DNA of 27,853 bases from JACQSR01 sp042577505 (GCA_042577505.1 JBHPEA010000017.1:1-27853); one strand, 5' to 3'. Counted from the stretch's first letter, positions 14,898-23,662 are shown. Notes: generated by a model not told the origin, from the sequence alone. Numbers and translations are program-made.

Positions 14898-15335
14898 TCA
14901 TTTCCTTGCTTTCTCCAACTTACCAGTTAATAACGCATTTAATGACTGACCATTTATCTTGATTACTTGCCATCTGACTCCAGGAATATCTCCCTTAGCC
15001 CTTCCCATCTTTCCACCAATACTCTCTATCATAACCTCATCGTGCTCATTTACTAATTTTGTAGCCCCATCTCCTGGTAAAAATGCTGTAACTTGTTTTC
15101 CATTCTTCTTCAATTGTACTCTTACGCATTTTCTCATTGCAGAGTTAGGCTGTTTAGCTTCAAGTTGAATTTTTTCAAGAATTATACCGGTTCCTTGGGA
15201 TATACCACCTAAAGGATCAGATTTCTGCTTAAGTCGAAGAGTTCTTTTAGTATACCATTTACTGCTCCATCTAGCTTTTCCCCTTCTCTTCACCAATTTC
15301 TTACCTGAACCCAATCCTTTTGATTTTTTGCTCAT
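14898..15335 (-). CDS. rps12: 30S ribosomal protein uS12
   Basis: 145 residues with the uS12 decoding-site motifs EAKQPNSAMRKCVRVQLKKN and FLPGDGATKLVNEHDEVMIE, then GRAKGDIPGVRWQVIKINGQ. Length normal for archaea. GGAGTCGAT lies directly before the ATG. It sits between nusA and rps7, the standard archaeal order. Confidence 0.96.
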   Translation of the reverse strand: MSKKSKGLGSGKKLVKRRGKARWSSKWYTKRTLRLKQKSDPLGGISQGTGIILEKIQLEAKQPNSAMRKCVRVQLKKNGKQVTAFLPGDGATKLVNEHDEVMIESIGGKMGRAKGDIPGVRWQVIKINGQSLNALLTGKLEKARK

Positions 15336-15374
15336 ATCGACTCCGAATTTTGTGTCCTTTTTTAAAGTTTTTGT

Positions 15375-15791
15375 CTATACGACCTTAATATCTTCAATTG
15401 AAAAGTACCTTCCAATTATTTGTTTTATGAATTTTAGCTTACTTCTATCTCTTCCAATTATAATCCCTCTAGTTCTTGCGTCCTTACCGGTAATTGTTAA
15501 AACACCACCCTCTAATTGTACTTCTTCAGGTACTGTTGGATATAGCAAACTTTTCACAAACTCATTAATATCTTCATTAAACTCCACGACCTTAACGTTC
15601 TTCTTCAAAGCATTCTCAATTCTCTTAATATTTGATCCACTTTTACCAATAGCCTTTCCCATTTGACCATTATCAACAATAAACATAATATAATTATCCA
15701 TATCAAGACAATCCTTAACGTGGGCCCCACTAAGACTCTCAAACATAGAAATGAGCTTCATTAACTTAACATCAAAAATTATCTTCTCCAT
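15375..15791 (-). CDS. nusA: Archaeal NusA-like transcription factor (two KH domains)
   Basis: 138 residues with two KH domains: the first has GQMGKAIGKSGSNIKRIENA (about residues 53-72) and the second has ARTRGIIIGRDRSKLKFIKQ. Archaeal NusA lacks the N- and C-terminal domains of bacterial NusA and is thought to act in termination or antitermination. The ATG at 15791 is chosen, four bases after the rpl30e stop; an in-frame GTG at 15812 would overlap rpl30e. Confidence 0.93.
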   Translation of the reverse strand: MEKIIFDVKLMKLISMFESLSGAHVKDCLDMDNYIMFIVDNGQMGKAIGKSGSNIKRIENALKKNVKVVEFNEDINEFVKSLLYPTVPEEVQLEGGVLTITGKDARTRGIIIGRDRSKLKFIKQIIGRYFSIEDIKVV

Positions 15792-15795
15792 CGTA

Positions 15796-16065
15796 TTAAC
15801 TCTTAATGACACCTATAACAGAAATAGGGAAGGGTTTCTTACAAAGCGTACCTAAGTCAACATTACTTATTGTTGCTTTTAAGATCTCCGTTTTTACTAA
15901 CTTACCATATTTATTAAAAACTTTTTCATCATCTTCATGCATATTAGATGTTAAAAGGACTTTCTCGAGATTTCCACCCTTTAATTTTTTTAAACAGTTT
16001 TCCTTACCAATAACTAACTTCTTATCTTTTATCAATTTCTTTAATTCAGTAATTGCTATTTTCAT
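15796..16065 (-). CDS. rpl30e: 50S ribosomal protein eL30
   Basis: 89 residues of the L7Ae/L30e fold, with VIGKENCLKKLKGGNLEKVLLTSN in two parts and VDLGTLCKKPFPISVIGVI. It binds kink-turn RNA in the large subunit. It starts with a four-base ATGA overlap with the rpoA2 stop, in the standard archaeal position between rpoA2 and nusA. Confidence 0.94.
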   Translation of the reverse strand: MKIAITELKKLIKDKKLVIGKENCLKKLKGGNLEKVLLTSNMHEDDEKVFNKYGKLVKTEILKATISNVDLGTLCKKPFPISVIGVIKS

Positions 16066-17186
16066 TTTTTTACCCTCAATTTAGGTAATCCAGTACCAAC
16101 CGGAACAGGTTGGTTTATCATTACATTCTCAATTACACTACTTAATTTATCAACTTCACCAATCAAGGAAGCGTTAATAATATGCTTGATAGGAGTTTCG
16201 AAAGATGCTCTGGCTAAAACGCTTGATTTTTGACTTACGATTCCATATCTTGTTATACCCTTAACATTTCCAGAAGTACACATTGTATCTGCTACTAACA
16301 TTATATGCCTAACATCCACATTCAATCCCTGACTTTCAATAACTTTGAATACTTCATCAATAATCGCTTTCCTAGCAGCTTCAATACCTAATACAGCTTC
16401 AACTTCAAATATATCATTAGAAATAGTTCTAGTTGCATCAACTTCATCCATCTCTAATGCATCCTTTAAATTTGAACCTGCCGTAATTATAATGTACTCT
16501 TCCCCTCGTTTCACCGGAAGCACCTGTTTAATTCCTTTAATCCCACAAAGATGAACCTTTTTTACCTTCTCCTTCATCTTGTAAAGATCATTTAGCGACA
16601 ATTCCTTACTTTTTGATTTAAGAATAGCATCTGTTCCATCCATTTTTACATTATAGGTCTTAACAGATTTTTGAAGTATTTTGGAGACATCATCTTCAGA
16701 TAATCCCACTTCTTTAATCTTATCCTTATCAAGAGAGATTCTTATAGCGCTTTCTGCAATATCAATTGAGAACTCAAAAGCGACATCAGATAATTGGGTA
16801 CCCTTAATCGACAACGCAATCTTCTTTACTTCTTCAGAATTTCCATGTTTTTTCTTCAAATAAATTTCCATCATTGGTGTTGTAAGCGATTTCCTTCCAT
16901 CGAGAATCTCAATAACCCTTGGAAGACCCATTGTGATATTCATCTCAGCTACTCCAGCGAAGTGGAATGTATTTAATGTCATTTGAGTACCTGGTTCTCC
17001 AATGGATTCAGCAGAAACTAATCCAACAGACTCTCCAGGTTCAATTAAAGATTCTTGATATTCTCTGACACATTCATCAAGTATTTTCTTCAATTTAGCA
17101 TCAGAGATACCACTAGGAACGTTTTCTTTAACTTCTTCTATCACGCTTATTGGTATTTTATCCGAATATTGATTGTATATAGTCAT
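16062..17186 (-). CDS. rpoA2: RNA polymerase subunit A'' (RpoA2)
   Basis: 374 residues, the C-terminal part of the largest RNA polymerase subunit. GLVSAESIGEPGTQMTLNTF and AEMNITMGLPRVIEILD mark the trigger-loop and bridge-helix region near the N-terminus, and VDVRHIMLVADTMCTSGN lies near the C-terminus. The ATG at 17186 is preferred over GTG 17195 because AAGGTG, overlapping the rpoA1 stop, is correctly spaced for it. Confidence 0.97.
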   Translation of the reverse strand: MTIYNQYSDKIPISVIEEVKENVPSGISDAKLKKILDECVREYQESLIEPGESVGLVSAESIGEPGTQMTLNTFHFAGVAEMNITMGLPRVIEILDGRKSLTTPMMEIYLKKKHGNSEEVKKIALSIKGTQLSDVAFEFSIDIAESAIRISLDKDKIKEVGLSEDDVSKILQKSVKTYNVKMDGTDAILKSKSKELSLNDLYKMKEKVKKVHLCGIKGIKQVLPVKRGEEYIIITAGSNLKDALEMDEVDATRTISNDIFEVEAVLGIEAARKAIIDEVFKVIESQGLNVDVRHIMLVADTMCTSGNVKGITRYGIVSQKSSVLARASFETPIKHIINASLIGEVDKLSSVIENVMINQPVPVGTGLPKLRVKK

Positions 17187-17196
17187 AATTAACACC

Positions 17197-19842
17197 TTAA
17201 GTCATTGTATTAATGATCCTTTTAACATTTATTTTTCCATTCTCAGATTTTGATACATCAATACCATCTTCTCCATATAAAAACTGGACTATTTTTCCTG
17301 ATGCATCTCTGATCGTATTGTCATATTCACATCTTAAATCTTGCATCGCATTTGCTAATCTTCTATAGAGATAACCAGATTTAGGAGTTCTTAGAGCAGT
17401 ATCCATTAGACTATCTCTACCAGTCATAGAGCCGAAGAAGAATTCTGATGGTGACAATCCAGTCTTGAAACCATTTCTAATAAAACCACGAGCTTCAGGA
17501 CTTAGATCCCCCTTATTAAAAGCAGAAAGGGTTCTTTGAACGAATCCATTCTCAATTCTTTTACCTCTCATTGCCTGTTGACCTACACATGCAGCCATCT
17601 GCGCAAGGTTTAGCAAGTTACCTCTAGCTCCTGATTTGGCCATAACCATGGTATATGACTCTTGGGAGGCAGTTTGAGCAACAATTTCCCCAGTTTTATT
17701 TCTTACTTTATTAAGAACCTCTAATATTTTTAATTCAAGAGTTTCTCTAAGTGTTTTTCCAGGGAATGTTTCTAATTTGTTATTTTGATATAATTCAATA
17801 AGTTTTGTAACTTCCTTGTAAGCTTCATCTAAACTATTATGGATATCCTCTTTTCCTTGTTCGGGTAAATCAGTATCTGAGATACTTGTTGTGAAACCCA
17901 CTCTAAACAATACCTCAATACCCAACCTAAAAATCTTACCTAAGAAATCAATAGTAAAATCTTTCCCATATTTTTTATGAATAGTCCTTAATAGTAAACC
18001 AGATCCCTCACCGAGTAAATTCCTATCTAATACTCCTTCAATCAATTTTCCATTTTCAATTTGAGCATGCTCATCTTTAAATGAGAAATCATCTGGTATT
18101 AAAACAGAGAATATTTCCTTACCTGATACAATATCTTTTTTTGATAATTTTGAAAAATTAGTAACTCCAACAGCTGTTAAAATGTCTACTGCCACAGTTC
18201 TTGAAAGATTCATGTCTTTTGTTAATAAATAATTCCCAGAAATACCATCTTGAACACAACCGATAACGCTTAATCCATAACGAGGGGATATCAATTGGGT
18301 TTGAACTTCCATTAATATTTCTGCCTCAGCCCTAGATTCTTCTGTTTGAGGGATATGTAAATTCATCTCATCACCATCAAAATCTGCGTTATATGGGTGA
18401 CATACAGCTGAATTTAATCTTAATGTCCTTCCAGGAAGAACTCTAATTCTGTGACACATCATAGACATTCTGTGAAGAGAAGGCTGTCTGTTAAAAATTG
18501 CGATATCACCATCTAAAAGATGCCTCTCAACAATATAACCTGGTTGAAGCTCCTCAATAGCAGTTTCTTTTGTTTCATCAGTTATTTTCTTTTTCTTTCC
18601 ATCAGGTCTAATTAAGTAATTAGCACCAGGGTATTTATCCGTTCCATTTTGGATAAATTTCTTCAAAAACTCCATATTCCATTGACTCACTCTTTCTGGA
18701 ACAGTAAGCTTTGTAGCAATCTCTTTTGGTACACCTACCTCATTTAATTCAAGCATAGGATCAGGACTGATAACTGTTCTTGCTGAGAAATTTGTACGTT
18801 TACCGGCTAAATTGTGCCTAATTCTCCCATCTTTACTTTTGATTCTTTCACTTATCGTTTTTAATGGTTGACCTGATCTATGTCTAGCAGGAGGTAATTG
18901 TGGCACTGAATTATCAAAAAATGTTGTGATATGGTATTGGAGTAAATCCCAAAGATCTTCAATAATAATCTCAGGAGCTCCTGCATTTATATTCTCAAAT
19001 AACCTTTGATTAATCCTAACTATATCTCCCAATTTATGTGTAAGATCGTCCTCACTTCTCTCTCCAGATTCAAGAGTAATTGAAGGTCTCATAGTAACAG
19101 GAGGAATAGGCATAACCGTAAGAACCATCCATTCTGGTCTTACACTTTTTGGATTTAATCCGAAGAAAACAAGATCTTCATCAGGAATTTTTTCTAACCT
19201 TGACCTTATATCAATAGGACTCATCCTTCTTTCATTTTCAAGATAGGTAGTTGGTTTATCTAATGTAATTTTTTGTTGTCTGCCTTTACAATGTGGACAC
19301 TTATTAATAGTATTCATACTAGAAATGATCTCCTTGATTTTCTTCCTTCTCATTTCAAGGCCAGCTTCCTCTTCTACCTGATTTAACTGATCTAGAATTT
19401 TATCACTCTTATTTTTAGGAATAAGTATTCTTCCGCAATCCCTACATGTAGATCTTAACAAACTCAATATAAAACTAACAAAATTAATATGGATAATCGG
19501 CCTAGCTAATTCAATATAACCAAAGTGACCTACGCACTCTTTCAGTTTAGAACCACAAGTTTTACACCTCAATCCTGGATCAATAACTCCCAATCTAATA
19601 TCCATCAATCCACCATCAACCGGATAACCTTCTCTATCATATAATTCAGGTGTTACTATCTTTGCTGAAGCCATCTTTTTAATCATCTTGGGCGATAGAA
19701 CAGAAAAAACAATACTGCTTACTTGTTTGTATACATAATCTTCTTGAGGTTCAATTATTTCAGGCTTTTTTTCTTTTACCTCTTCCTTAGATTCCTCAGG
19801 TTGTTCTTCTTTTTCCTCAACAATTTCTTTTTCTTCAGCCAT
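17197..19842 (-). CDS. rpoA1: RNA polymerase subunit A' (RpoA1)
   Basis: About 881 residues, the N-terminal part of the largest subunit, holding the active-site NADFDGDEMNLH motif near residue 485, whose three aspartates bind catalytic magnesium. Two zinc sites are seen: CKTCG...CVGHFGYIEL and CRDCG...CPHCKG. The homology begins at about residue 44 (SSIVFSVLSPKMIKKM). Before it lies an unusual extension of about 40 residues made almost only of Glu, Lys, Pro and Val. The ATG at 19842 follows the rpoB1 stop by one base. Confidence 0.97.
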   Translation of the reverse strand: MAEEKEIVEEKEEQPEESKEEVKEKKPEIIEPQEDYVYKQVSSIVFSVLSPKMIKKMASAKIVTPELYDREGYPVDGGLMDIRLGVIDPGLRCKTCGSKLKECVGHFGYIELARPIIHINFVSFILSLLRSTCRDCGRILIPKNKSDKILDQLNQVEEEAGLEMRRKKIKEIISSMNTINKCPHCKGRQQKITLDKPTTYLENERRMSPIDIRSRLEKIPDEDLVFFGLNPKSVRPEWMVLTVMPIPPVTMRPSITLESGERSEDDLTHKLGDIVRINQRLFENINAGAPEIIIEDLWDLLQYHITTFFDNSVPQLPPARHRSGQPLKTISERIKSKDGRIRHNLAGKRTNFSARTVISPDPMLELNEVGVPKEIATKLTVPERVSQWNMEFLKKFIQNGTDKYPGANYLIRPDGKKKKITDETKETAIEELQPGYIVERHLLDGDIAIFNRQPSLHRMSMMCHRIRVLPGRTLRLNSAVCHPYNADFDGDEMNLHIPQTEESRAEAEILMEVQTQLISPRYGLSVIGCVQDGISGNYLLTKDMNLSRTVAVDILTAVGVTNFSKLSKKDIVSGKEIFSVLIPDDFSFKDEHAQIENGKLIEGVLDRNLLGEGSGLLLRTIHKKYGKDFTIDFLGKIFRLGIEVLFRVGFTTSISDTDLPEQGKEDIHNSLDEAYKEVTKLIELYQNNKLETFPGKTLRETLELKILEVLNKVRNKTGEIVAQTASQESYTMVMAKSGARGNLLNLAQMAACVGQQAMRGKRIENGFVQRTLSAFNKGDLSPEARGFIRNGFKTGLSPSEFFFGSMTGRDSLMDTALRTPKSGYLYRRLANAMQDLRCEYDNTIRDASGKIVQFLYGEDGIDVSKSENGKINVKRIINTMT

Positions 19843-19843
19843 T

Positions 19844-21646
19844 TTAATATTTACTCTCCAATTCAAGTTTAGGATACACACCTAATGACTTAAATTCATC
19901 AAGTATCAATTTGAAAGCATAACTTACCTCTATGCCAGATATCTCAGCATTATCGCCACAAATAGGACAATAACTTCTCTTCCTAAACTCATCCCTTACG
20001 GCAATTGTACCACACCCTTCACAAACTAAAACTACTGTTTTGTCAGAGTCAAACCTTTCTTTGAGTAATAAGGAAGCTCCATGAGCAACAAAAGTATCTT
20101 TCTCCATTTCTCCCAACCTTAATCCCCCTTCTTTTGCTCTTCCCTCAGTTGGTTGACGGGTTAATAACTGGATAGGACCTCTTGCTCTTGAGTGTAATTT
20201 ATTTGCGACCATATGTTTTAATTTAAGGTAGTACATATTTCCAACAAATATTTTAGCAGTATAAATCTCTCCTGTTTGACCATTATACATAGTCTCAACT
20301 CCATTCTCTCTGAAACCTAAATCAAGAAGTTCTCTTCTCAATTTTTCTTCAGGTTCAGCATCAAATGTAGTTCCATTAATTTGTCGTCCTGATAAACTTC
20401 CTACTTTCCCAGCTACCATTTCTATTAAGTGGGAAATTGTCATTCTTGATGGAATACCATGAGGAGAAAAAATAAGATCTGGTTTAATTCCAGATGCACT
20501 GAAAGGCATATCAGATTGGGGTACAATTAGTCCAACAACTCCTTTCTGACCATGTCTACTTGTAAATTTATCACCAATTTCAGGAATCCTCTCATCTCTA
20601 ACTCTAACCTGAATTAGTTTGTTTCCTTCTTCAGACTCAGTTAATAATACAAAATCTACAATTCCCTGTTCTCCGTGTTTAGCTGCAACTGAACTCTCTC
20701 TTCTAGTTGAAGAAGCAAGGTTATACTCATCTAAGGATGATAAGAATCTCGGTGGAGAAGTTCTCCCAATAACTACATCCCCTTCTTTGAATTTTGCCTC
20801 AGGGTAAATTATTCCATCTTCTTCTAAATATTTGTAATCTTTCTCACTTTTGTAACCTTTAACATTCTTATCAGGTACAGATATTTCATCAATTAAACCA
20901 CCAGCATATCTTAATTCTTCCGCTACTGAAGGTCTAAAATAAGAAGACCTACCTAGACCTCTATCAATAGAACCCTTATTCAATATGATAGCGTCTTCCA
21001 TATTATATCCTTTATAACTCATAATCGCTACAACAATGTTCTGACCAGCTGGGTGTTTATCATAATTTGCAATATCATTGATTATTGTCTGAACTATGGG
21101 TACCTGAGGAGTATGAAGTAAATTAACATCCATATCCATTCTAACAGAGAAATTAGCTGCATAAAATCCAAGTGCCTGTTTCTGATTTTTTGAACCTGCA
21201 TTCAATCTAGTTGATTGGTTAAAGTTACCATACGGAACAAGTGAAGTTGCTAATCCTAACATTACCAAAGGAGAAATTTCTACATGTGTGTGTTCTGGTG
21301 TTAATTCCTTGCTAAAAAAAGCGATATATGAATTTTCTTCTTCAACAGCGTCAAGATATTCTATAACACCTTCTTTAACTAAATCAGACCAGCTAATTTC
21401 ATTCTTTTCCAATTGTTTAAGATGCCTTTCCGTAAGTAAAGGTCTGCCATCCTTTACAACAATCAATGGACGCCTTGCTCTACCTTTTCCTGACTCAATC
21501 TGGACTTCATCCAAAACATCGTTGAAGTAAATATTAACGTTACTAGGGATACCCCCCCTCCTTCTTTCATCTCTTACTTGTTGAACAAACTGTTTAGAGT
21601 CATCTACAGATCCATAAAATTTATTATTAATATAAACTTCTCCCAT
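19844..21646 (-). CDS. rpoB1: RNA polymerase subunit B' (RpoB1, C-terminal part)
   Basis: 600 residues, the C-terminal half of the second-largest subunit. Motifs include SYKGYNMEDAIILNKGSIDRG, GDKFTSRHGQKGVVG and, near the C-terminus, a zinc site CEGCG...CPICG. The gene starts directly after the rpoB2 stop codon with an AGGTGA ribosome-binding site, so B is made as two polypeptides, split at the place known in many euryarchaea. Confidence 0.97.
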   Translation of the reverse strand: MGEVYINNKFYGSVDDSKQFVQQVRDERRRGGIPSNVNIYFNDVLDEVQIESGKGRARRPLIVVKDGRPLLTERHLKQLEKNEISWSDLVKEGVIEYLDAVEEENSYIAFFSKELTPEHTHVEISPLVMLGLATSLVPYGNFNQSTRLNAGSKNQKQALGFYAANFSVRMDMDVNLLHTPQVPIVQTIINDIANYDKHPAGQNIVVAIMSYKGYNMEDAIILNKGSIDRGLGRSSYFRPSVAEELRYAGGLIDEISVPDKNVKGYKSEKDYKYLEEDGIIYPEAKFKEGDVVIGRTSPPRFLSSLDEYNLASSTRRESSVAAKHGEQGIVDFVLLTESEEGNKLIQVRVRDERIPEIGDKFTSRHGQKGVVGLIVPQSDMPFSASGIKPDLIFSPHGIPSRMTISHLIEMVAGKVGSLSGRQINGTTFDAEPEEKLRRELLDLGFRENGVETMYNGQTGEIYTAKIFVGNMYYLKLKHMVANKLHSRARGPIQLLTRQPTEGRAKEGGLRLGEMEKDTFVAHGASLLLKERFDSDKTVVLVCEGCGTIAVRDEFRKRSYCPICGDNAEISGIEVSYAFKLILDEFKSLGVYPKLELESKY

Positions 21647-23128
21647 TTATTTCACCTGATTTAATCCTAGATTAACTAATAATTTAACATAATCCTCTTC
21701 AGGAGTCTCATTTGATATGCTGCATAATAATGACAGATTTTTTCTCAATCCAATATTTGTTCCTTCTGGAGTCTCGATTGGACATAATCTCCCTAAATGT
21801 GTGGGATGTAACTCACGCGCTTCAAAGTTTTCCTGAGATGCAGATAGTGGACTTACAACTCTTTGAAGATGACTTAAAGATTCAAGGAAATTTAACCTTT
21901 GAATTCTCTGGCTAATACCTTTCCTTCCACCAACCCAGTTTCCAGTAGCCATAGACGAATAGATACGAGATGTCAATAATTTATCTCTAATTATAACTTT
22001 AATAGTTGGGAACTTTCCTCTTTTCACAATTCTCTGAAAATTATAAAGTAGATCCCCAATTAATACCTTTAAGTTGACCCGTATTAAATCAGCCATCAGG
22101 TCACCACTCATTTTTAGTCTTTTATTCATGTAGTGATCTTTATCATCAACTCTTAAATCACCCTTACTAACCATCATGTACCTTTTAAGCATCTTACAAA
22201 GATTGTATGCTTTGTACATTTTAACATCAGGAGTATTACCAAGGTGCGGAAGAAGATACTTATCAAGAATTTCTTTCATTCTTTCTAATCTTATTTCTTT
22301 AGATTGTGTAATTCCAATTCTCTTTGCAATGTAATCAAGAGCATCTTCCTCAGTTTTAATATCTGCAAATTCATATAAATTAATTAGAAGCTCATCAAAT
22401 TTAAGATCTTCACTGATAAATTTAGTTATTTCAGCATCTTTCAAGAAACCTAATGCTTTGATGATAACAATTAGAGGAATATTTTGCACTCTTGTAAATG
22501 TTAAATAGAAAATACCATCTTTAGATTTCTCAATTGTATGTGGAATTCTAAAGGATCCTCTTTCTGAGAACATTTTCCCCACAATTGCCCCTGTCGAAGC
22601 CCTCTCACACAATAATTTATTTGGAGCTAAGTCTTCAATATTGATTAAAACTTTCTCAGTACCGTTAATTATGAAATATCCTCCAGGATCATCAGGATCT
22701 TCATTATGGGTTATTAGCTCATCTCTCGACATTTTTTGTAGATGACATGAGTTTGACTTCAACATTATTGGTAAGTTACCAATCTGTGTGGTAAATGATT
22801 CACGCTGAACATCATTAATATGAGAACTAACTTCAATAAAAACCGGAGCAGAATAAGTTATCTTTCTTAATCTTGCTTCAGCAGGAAAAATTTTCCTTTT
22901 GCTACCATCAGCTTCAGTTATTTCTGGTCTTGTTACCCAAATCTTATCGAATCTGATCTTAAAATCATCAACGTTATTTGGAATTATTGTTGGAATAATT
23001 TCCCTGTTCTCATCAACGATTCCTTGCAATTCCTTTTCAACAAGATTATTGAATGAGGCTATATTAGAATCAACAAAGCTAGGCTCTTCAAAATATTTCT
23101 TAATAAGAACCTTTCCGAACTTATACAT
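21647..23128 (-). CDS. rpoB2: RNA polymerase subunit B'' (RpoB2, N-terminal part)
   Basis: 493 residues, the N-terminal half of the second-largest subunit, with the lobe and protrusion regions and the fork region HPTHLGRLCPIETPEGTNIG near its C-terminus. It ends in NLGLNQVK, where the continuous B subunit of other archaea runs on into the sequence found in rpoB1. It overlaps the rpoH stop by eight bases. Confidence 0.97.
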   Translation of the reverse strand: MYKFGKVLIKKYFEEPSFVDSNIASFNNLVEKELQGIVDENREIIPTIIPNNVDDFKIRFDKIWVTRPEITEADGSKRKIFPAEARLRKITYSAPVFIEVSSHINDVQRESFTTQIGNLPIMLKSNSCHLQKMSRDELITHNEDPDDPGGYFIINGTEKVLINIEDLAPNKLLCERASTGAIVGKMFSERGSFRIPHTIEKSKDGIFYLTFTRVQNIPLIVIIKALGFLKDAEITKFISEDLKFDELLINLYEFADIKTEEDALDYIAKRIGITQSKEIRLERMKEILDKYLLPHLGNTPDVKMYKAYNLCKMLKRYMMVSKGDLRVDDKDHYMNKRLKMSGDLMADLIRVNLKVLIGDLLYNFQRIVKRGKFPTIKVIIRDKLLTSRIYSSMATGNWVGGRKGISQRIQRLNFLESLSHLQRVVSPLSASQENFEARELHPTHLGRLCPIETPEGTNIGLRKNLSLLCSISNETPEEDYVKLLVNLGLNQVK

Positions 23129-23360
23129 TTATAACACCCCTATAAAAATTTGATTCACCTGCGGTTGAACTAATTCTTACTACTTTTATGACGTCTCCTG
23201 CTTTAACATTTAAATTTTTTATAGCAGCGTCTTTTATTAGAATCTTAGGCAGCTCTTCCATTGTTATGTTGTATTTCTCAAAAAGCTCTTTTTTCTCTTT
23301 TTCACTTAACTTAACATGCTTTGGAACCAACACGTGCTTTGTTATATCTAAATCCTTCAT
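23121..23360 (-). CDS. rpoH: RNA polymerase subunit H (RpoH/Rpb5)
   Basis: 79 residues, matching the C-terminal assembly domain of eukaryotic Rpb5: HVLVPKHVKLSEKEKKELFE, LPKILIKDAAIK and GDVIKVVRIS. A GAGGT ribosome-binding site precedes the ATG. It is the first protein gene of the RNA polymerase operon and begins only 27 bases after the 3' end of tRNA-Lys, leaving almost no room for its own promoter. Confidence 0.95.
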   Translation of the reverse strand: MKDLDITKHVLVPKHVKLSEKEKKELFEKYNITMEELPKILIKDAAIKNLNVKAGDVIKVVRISSTAGESNFYRGVINV

Positions 23361-23401
23361 CCTTGACCTCTCTCGTTATCATGTGAGTGGGCCGGACGAG
23401 A

Positions 23402-23415
23402 CTTCCGAACCCTTA
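23402..23415 (-). other. T-loop intron of tRNA-Lys (14 nt, position 59/60)
   Basis: A strict bulge-helix-bulge forms: TTCG pairs with CGGA (U-A, U-G, C-G, G-C), with bulges AA|T and AG|T. Cutting after the second base of each bulge joins the exons into the loop TTCGAAT. Confidence 0.85.
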
Positions 23416-23437
23416 TTCGAACTCGCGACCACTCGAT

Positions 23438-23451
23438 GACCTCTTATAAAT
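23438..23451 (-). other. Anticodon-loop intron of tRNA-Lys (14 nt, position 37/38)
   Basis: CTTT pairs with GAGG (two G-U pairs), with bulges TA|A and TC|A. Removal gives the loop CTTTTAA. It has the same 14-nt length and 7-base interior as the T-loop intron. Confidence 0.85.
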
Positions 23452-23469
23452 TAAAAGTCGAGTGCTCTA

Positions 23470-23496
23470 TTGCCCCTCGAAGCGTTATACCTCGAT
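23470..23496 (-). other. D-loop intron of tRNA-Lys (27 nt, position 19/20)
   Basis: GCCT pairs with GGGC, with bulges GG|A and AA|T, and the intron has its own 7-bp stem TCGAGGT/GCTTCGA around ATAAC. One extra G lies next to the central helix, so the motif is slightly relaxed. Removal gives the standard D loop AGCCTGGTA. Confidence 0.8.
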
Positions 23497-23532
23497 CCAG
23501 GCTGAGCTACCGGCCCCTCTTTTTAAATTGAA

Positions 23533-23547
23533 TGGCCAAAATGGCCA
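23533..23547 (-). repeat. Small hairpin between tRNA-Asp and tRNA-Lys
   Basis: TGGCCA occurs twice (23533-23538 and 23542-23547) separated by three bases; being self-complementary, the two copies form a 6-bp stem with a 3-base loop. It may mark a processing site between the two tRNAs; role unknown. Confidence 0.4.
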
Positions 23548-23555
23548 ATCAAACA

Positions 23556-23657
23556 CGCCCTGGTCGGGATTTTCAAAAGTTTTATTGATCTTCCTTTTTG
23601 AACCCGAGTCGAAGCCTCGACAGGGCTTCATGATAGGCCATGCTACACTACCAGGGC
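23556..23657 (-). tRNA. tRNA-Asp (GUC) with a T-loop intron
   Basis: 102 bases, 75 when mature. Acceptor GCCCTGG/CCAGGGC with discriminator G; anticodon stem AAGCC/GGCTT around CTGTCGA (anticodon GTC); T arm TCGGG-TTCAAAT-CCCGA after removing a 27-base intron at 59/60, the same place as in the neighbouring tRNA-Lys. The anticodon loop is uninterrupted. CCA is not encoded. Confidence 0.92.
23570..23596 (-). other. T-loop intron of tRNA-Asp (27 nt, position 59/60)
   Basis: A strict bulge-helix-bulge forms: TTCA pairs with TGAA, with bulges AA|A and AA|T. Exon joining gives the loop TTCAAAT. Confidence 0.85.
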
Positions 23658-23662
23658 AATTT

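Larger units (their letters stand above)
23388..23516 (-). tRNA. tRNA-Lys (UUU) with three introns
   Basis: The 129-base gene folds as a normal 74-base tRNA-Lys once three introns are removed. Acceptor GGGCCGG/CCGGCCC with discriminator A; D arm GCTC-AGCCTGGTA-GAGC; anticodon arm CTCGA-CTTTTAA-TCGAG; T arm GCGAG-TTCGAAT-CTCGT. The introns are 27 bases in the D loop (19/20), 14 in the anticodon loop (37/38) and 14 in the T loop (59/60). At each site a 4-bp helix flanked by 3-base bulges, or close to it, can be drawn. CCA is not encoded. Confidence 0.93.

Noticed and set aside
15353..15363. TATA-like box before rps12
   Set aside because: Its distance to the rps12 ATG is too short for a start upstream of the coding sequence, and the gene has a good ribosome-binding site within an operon.
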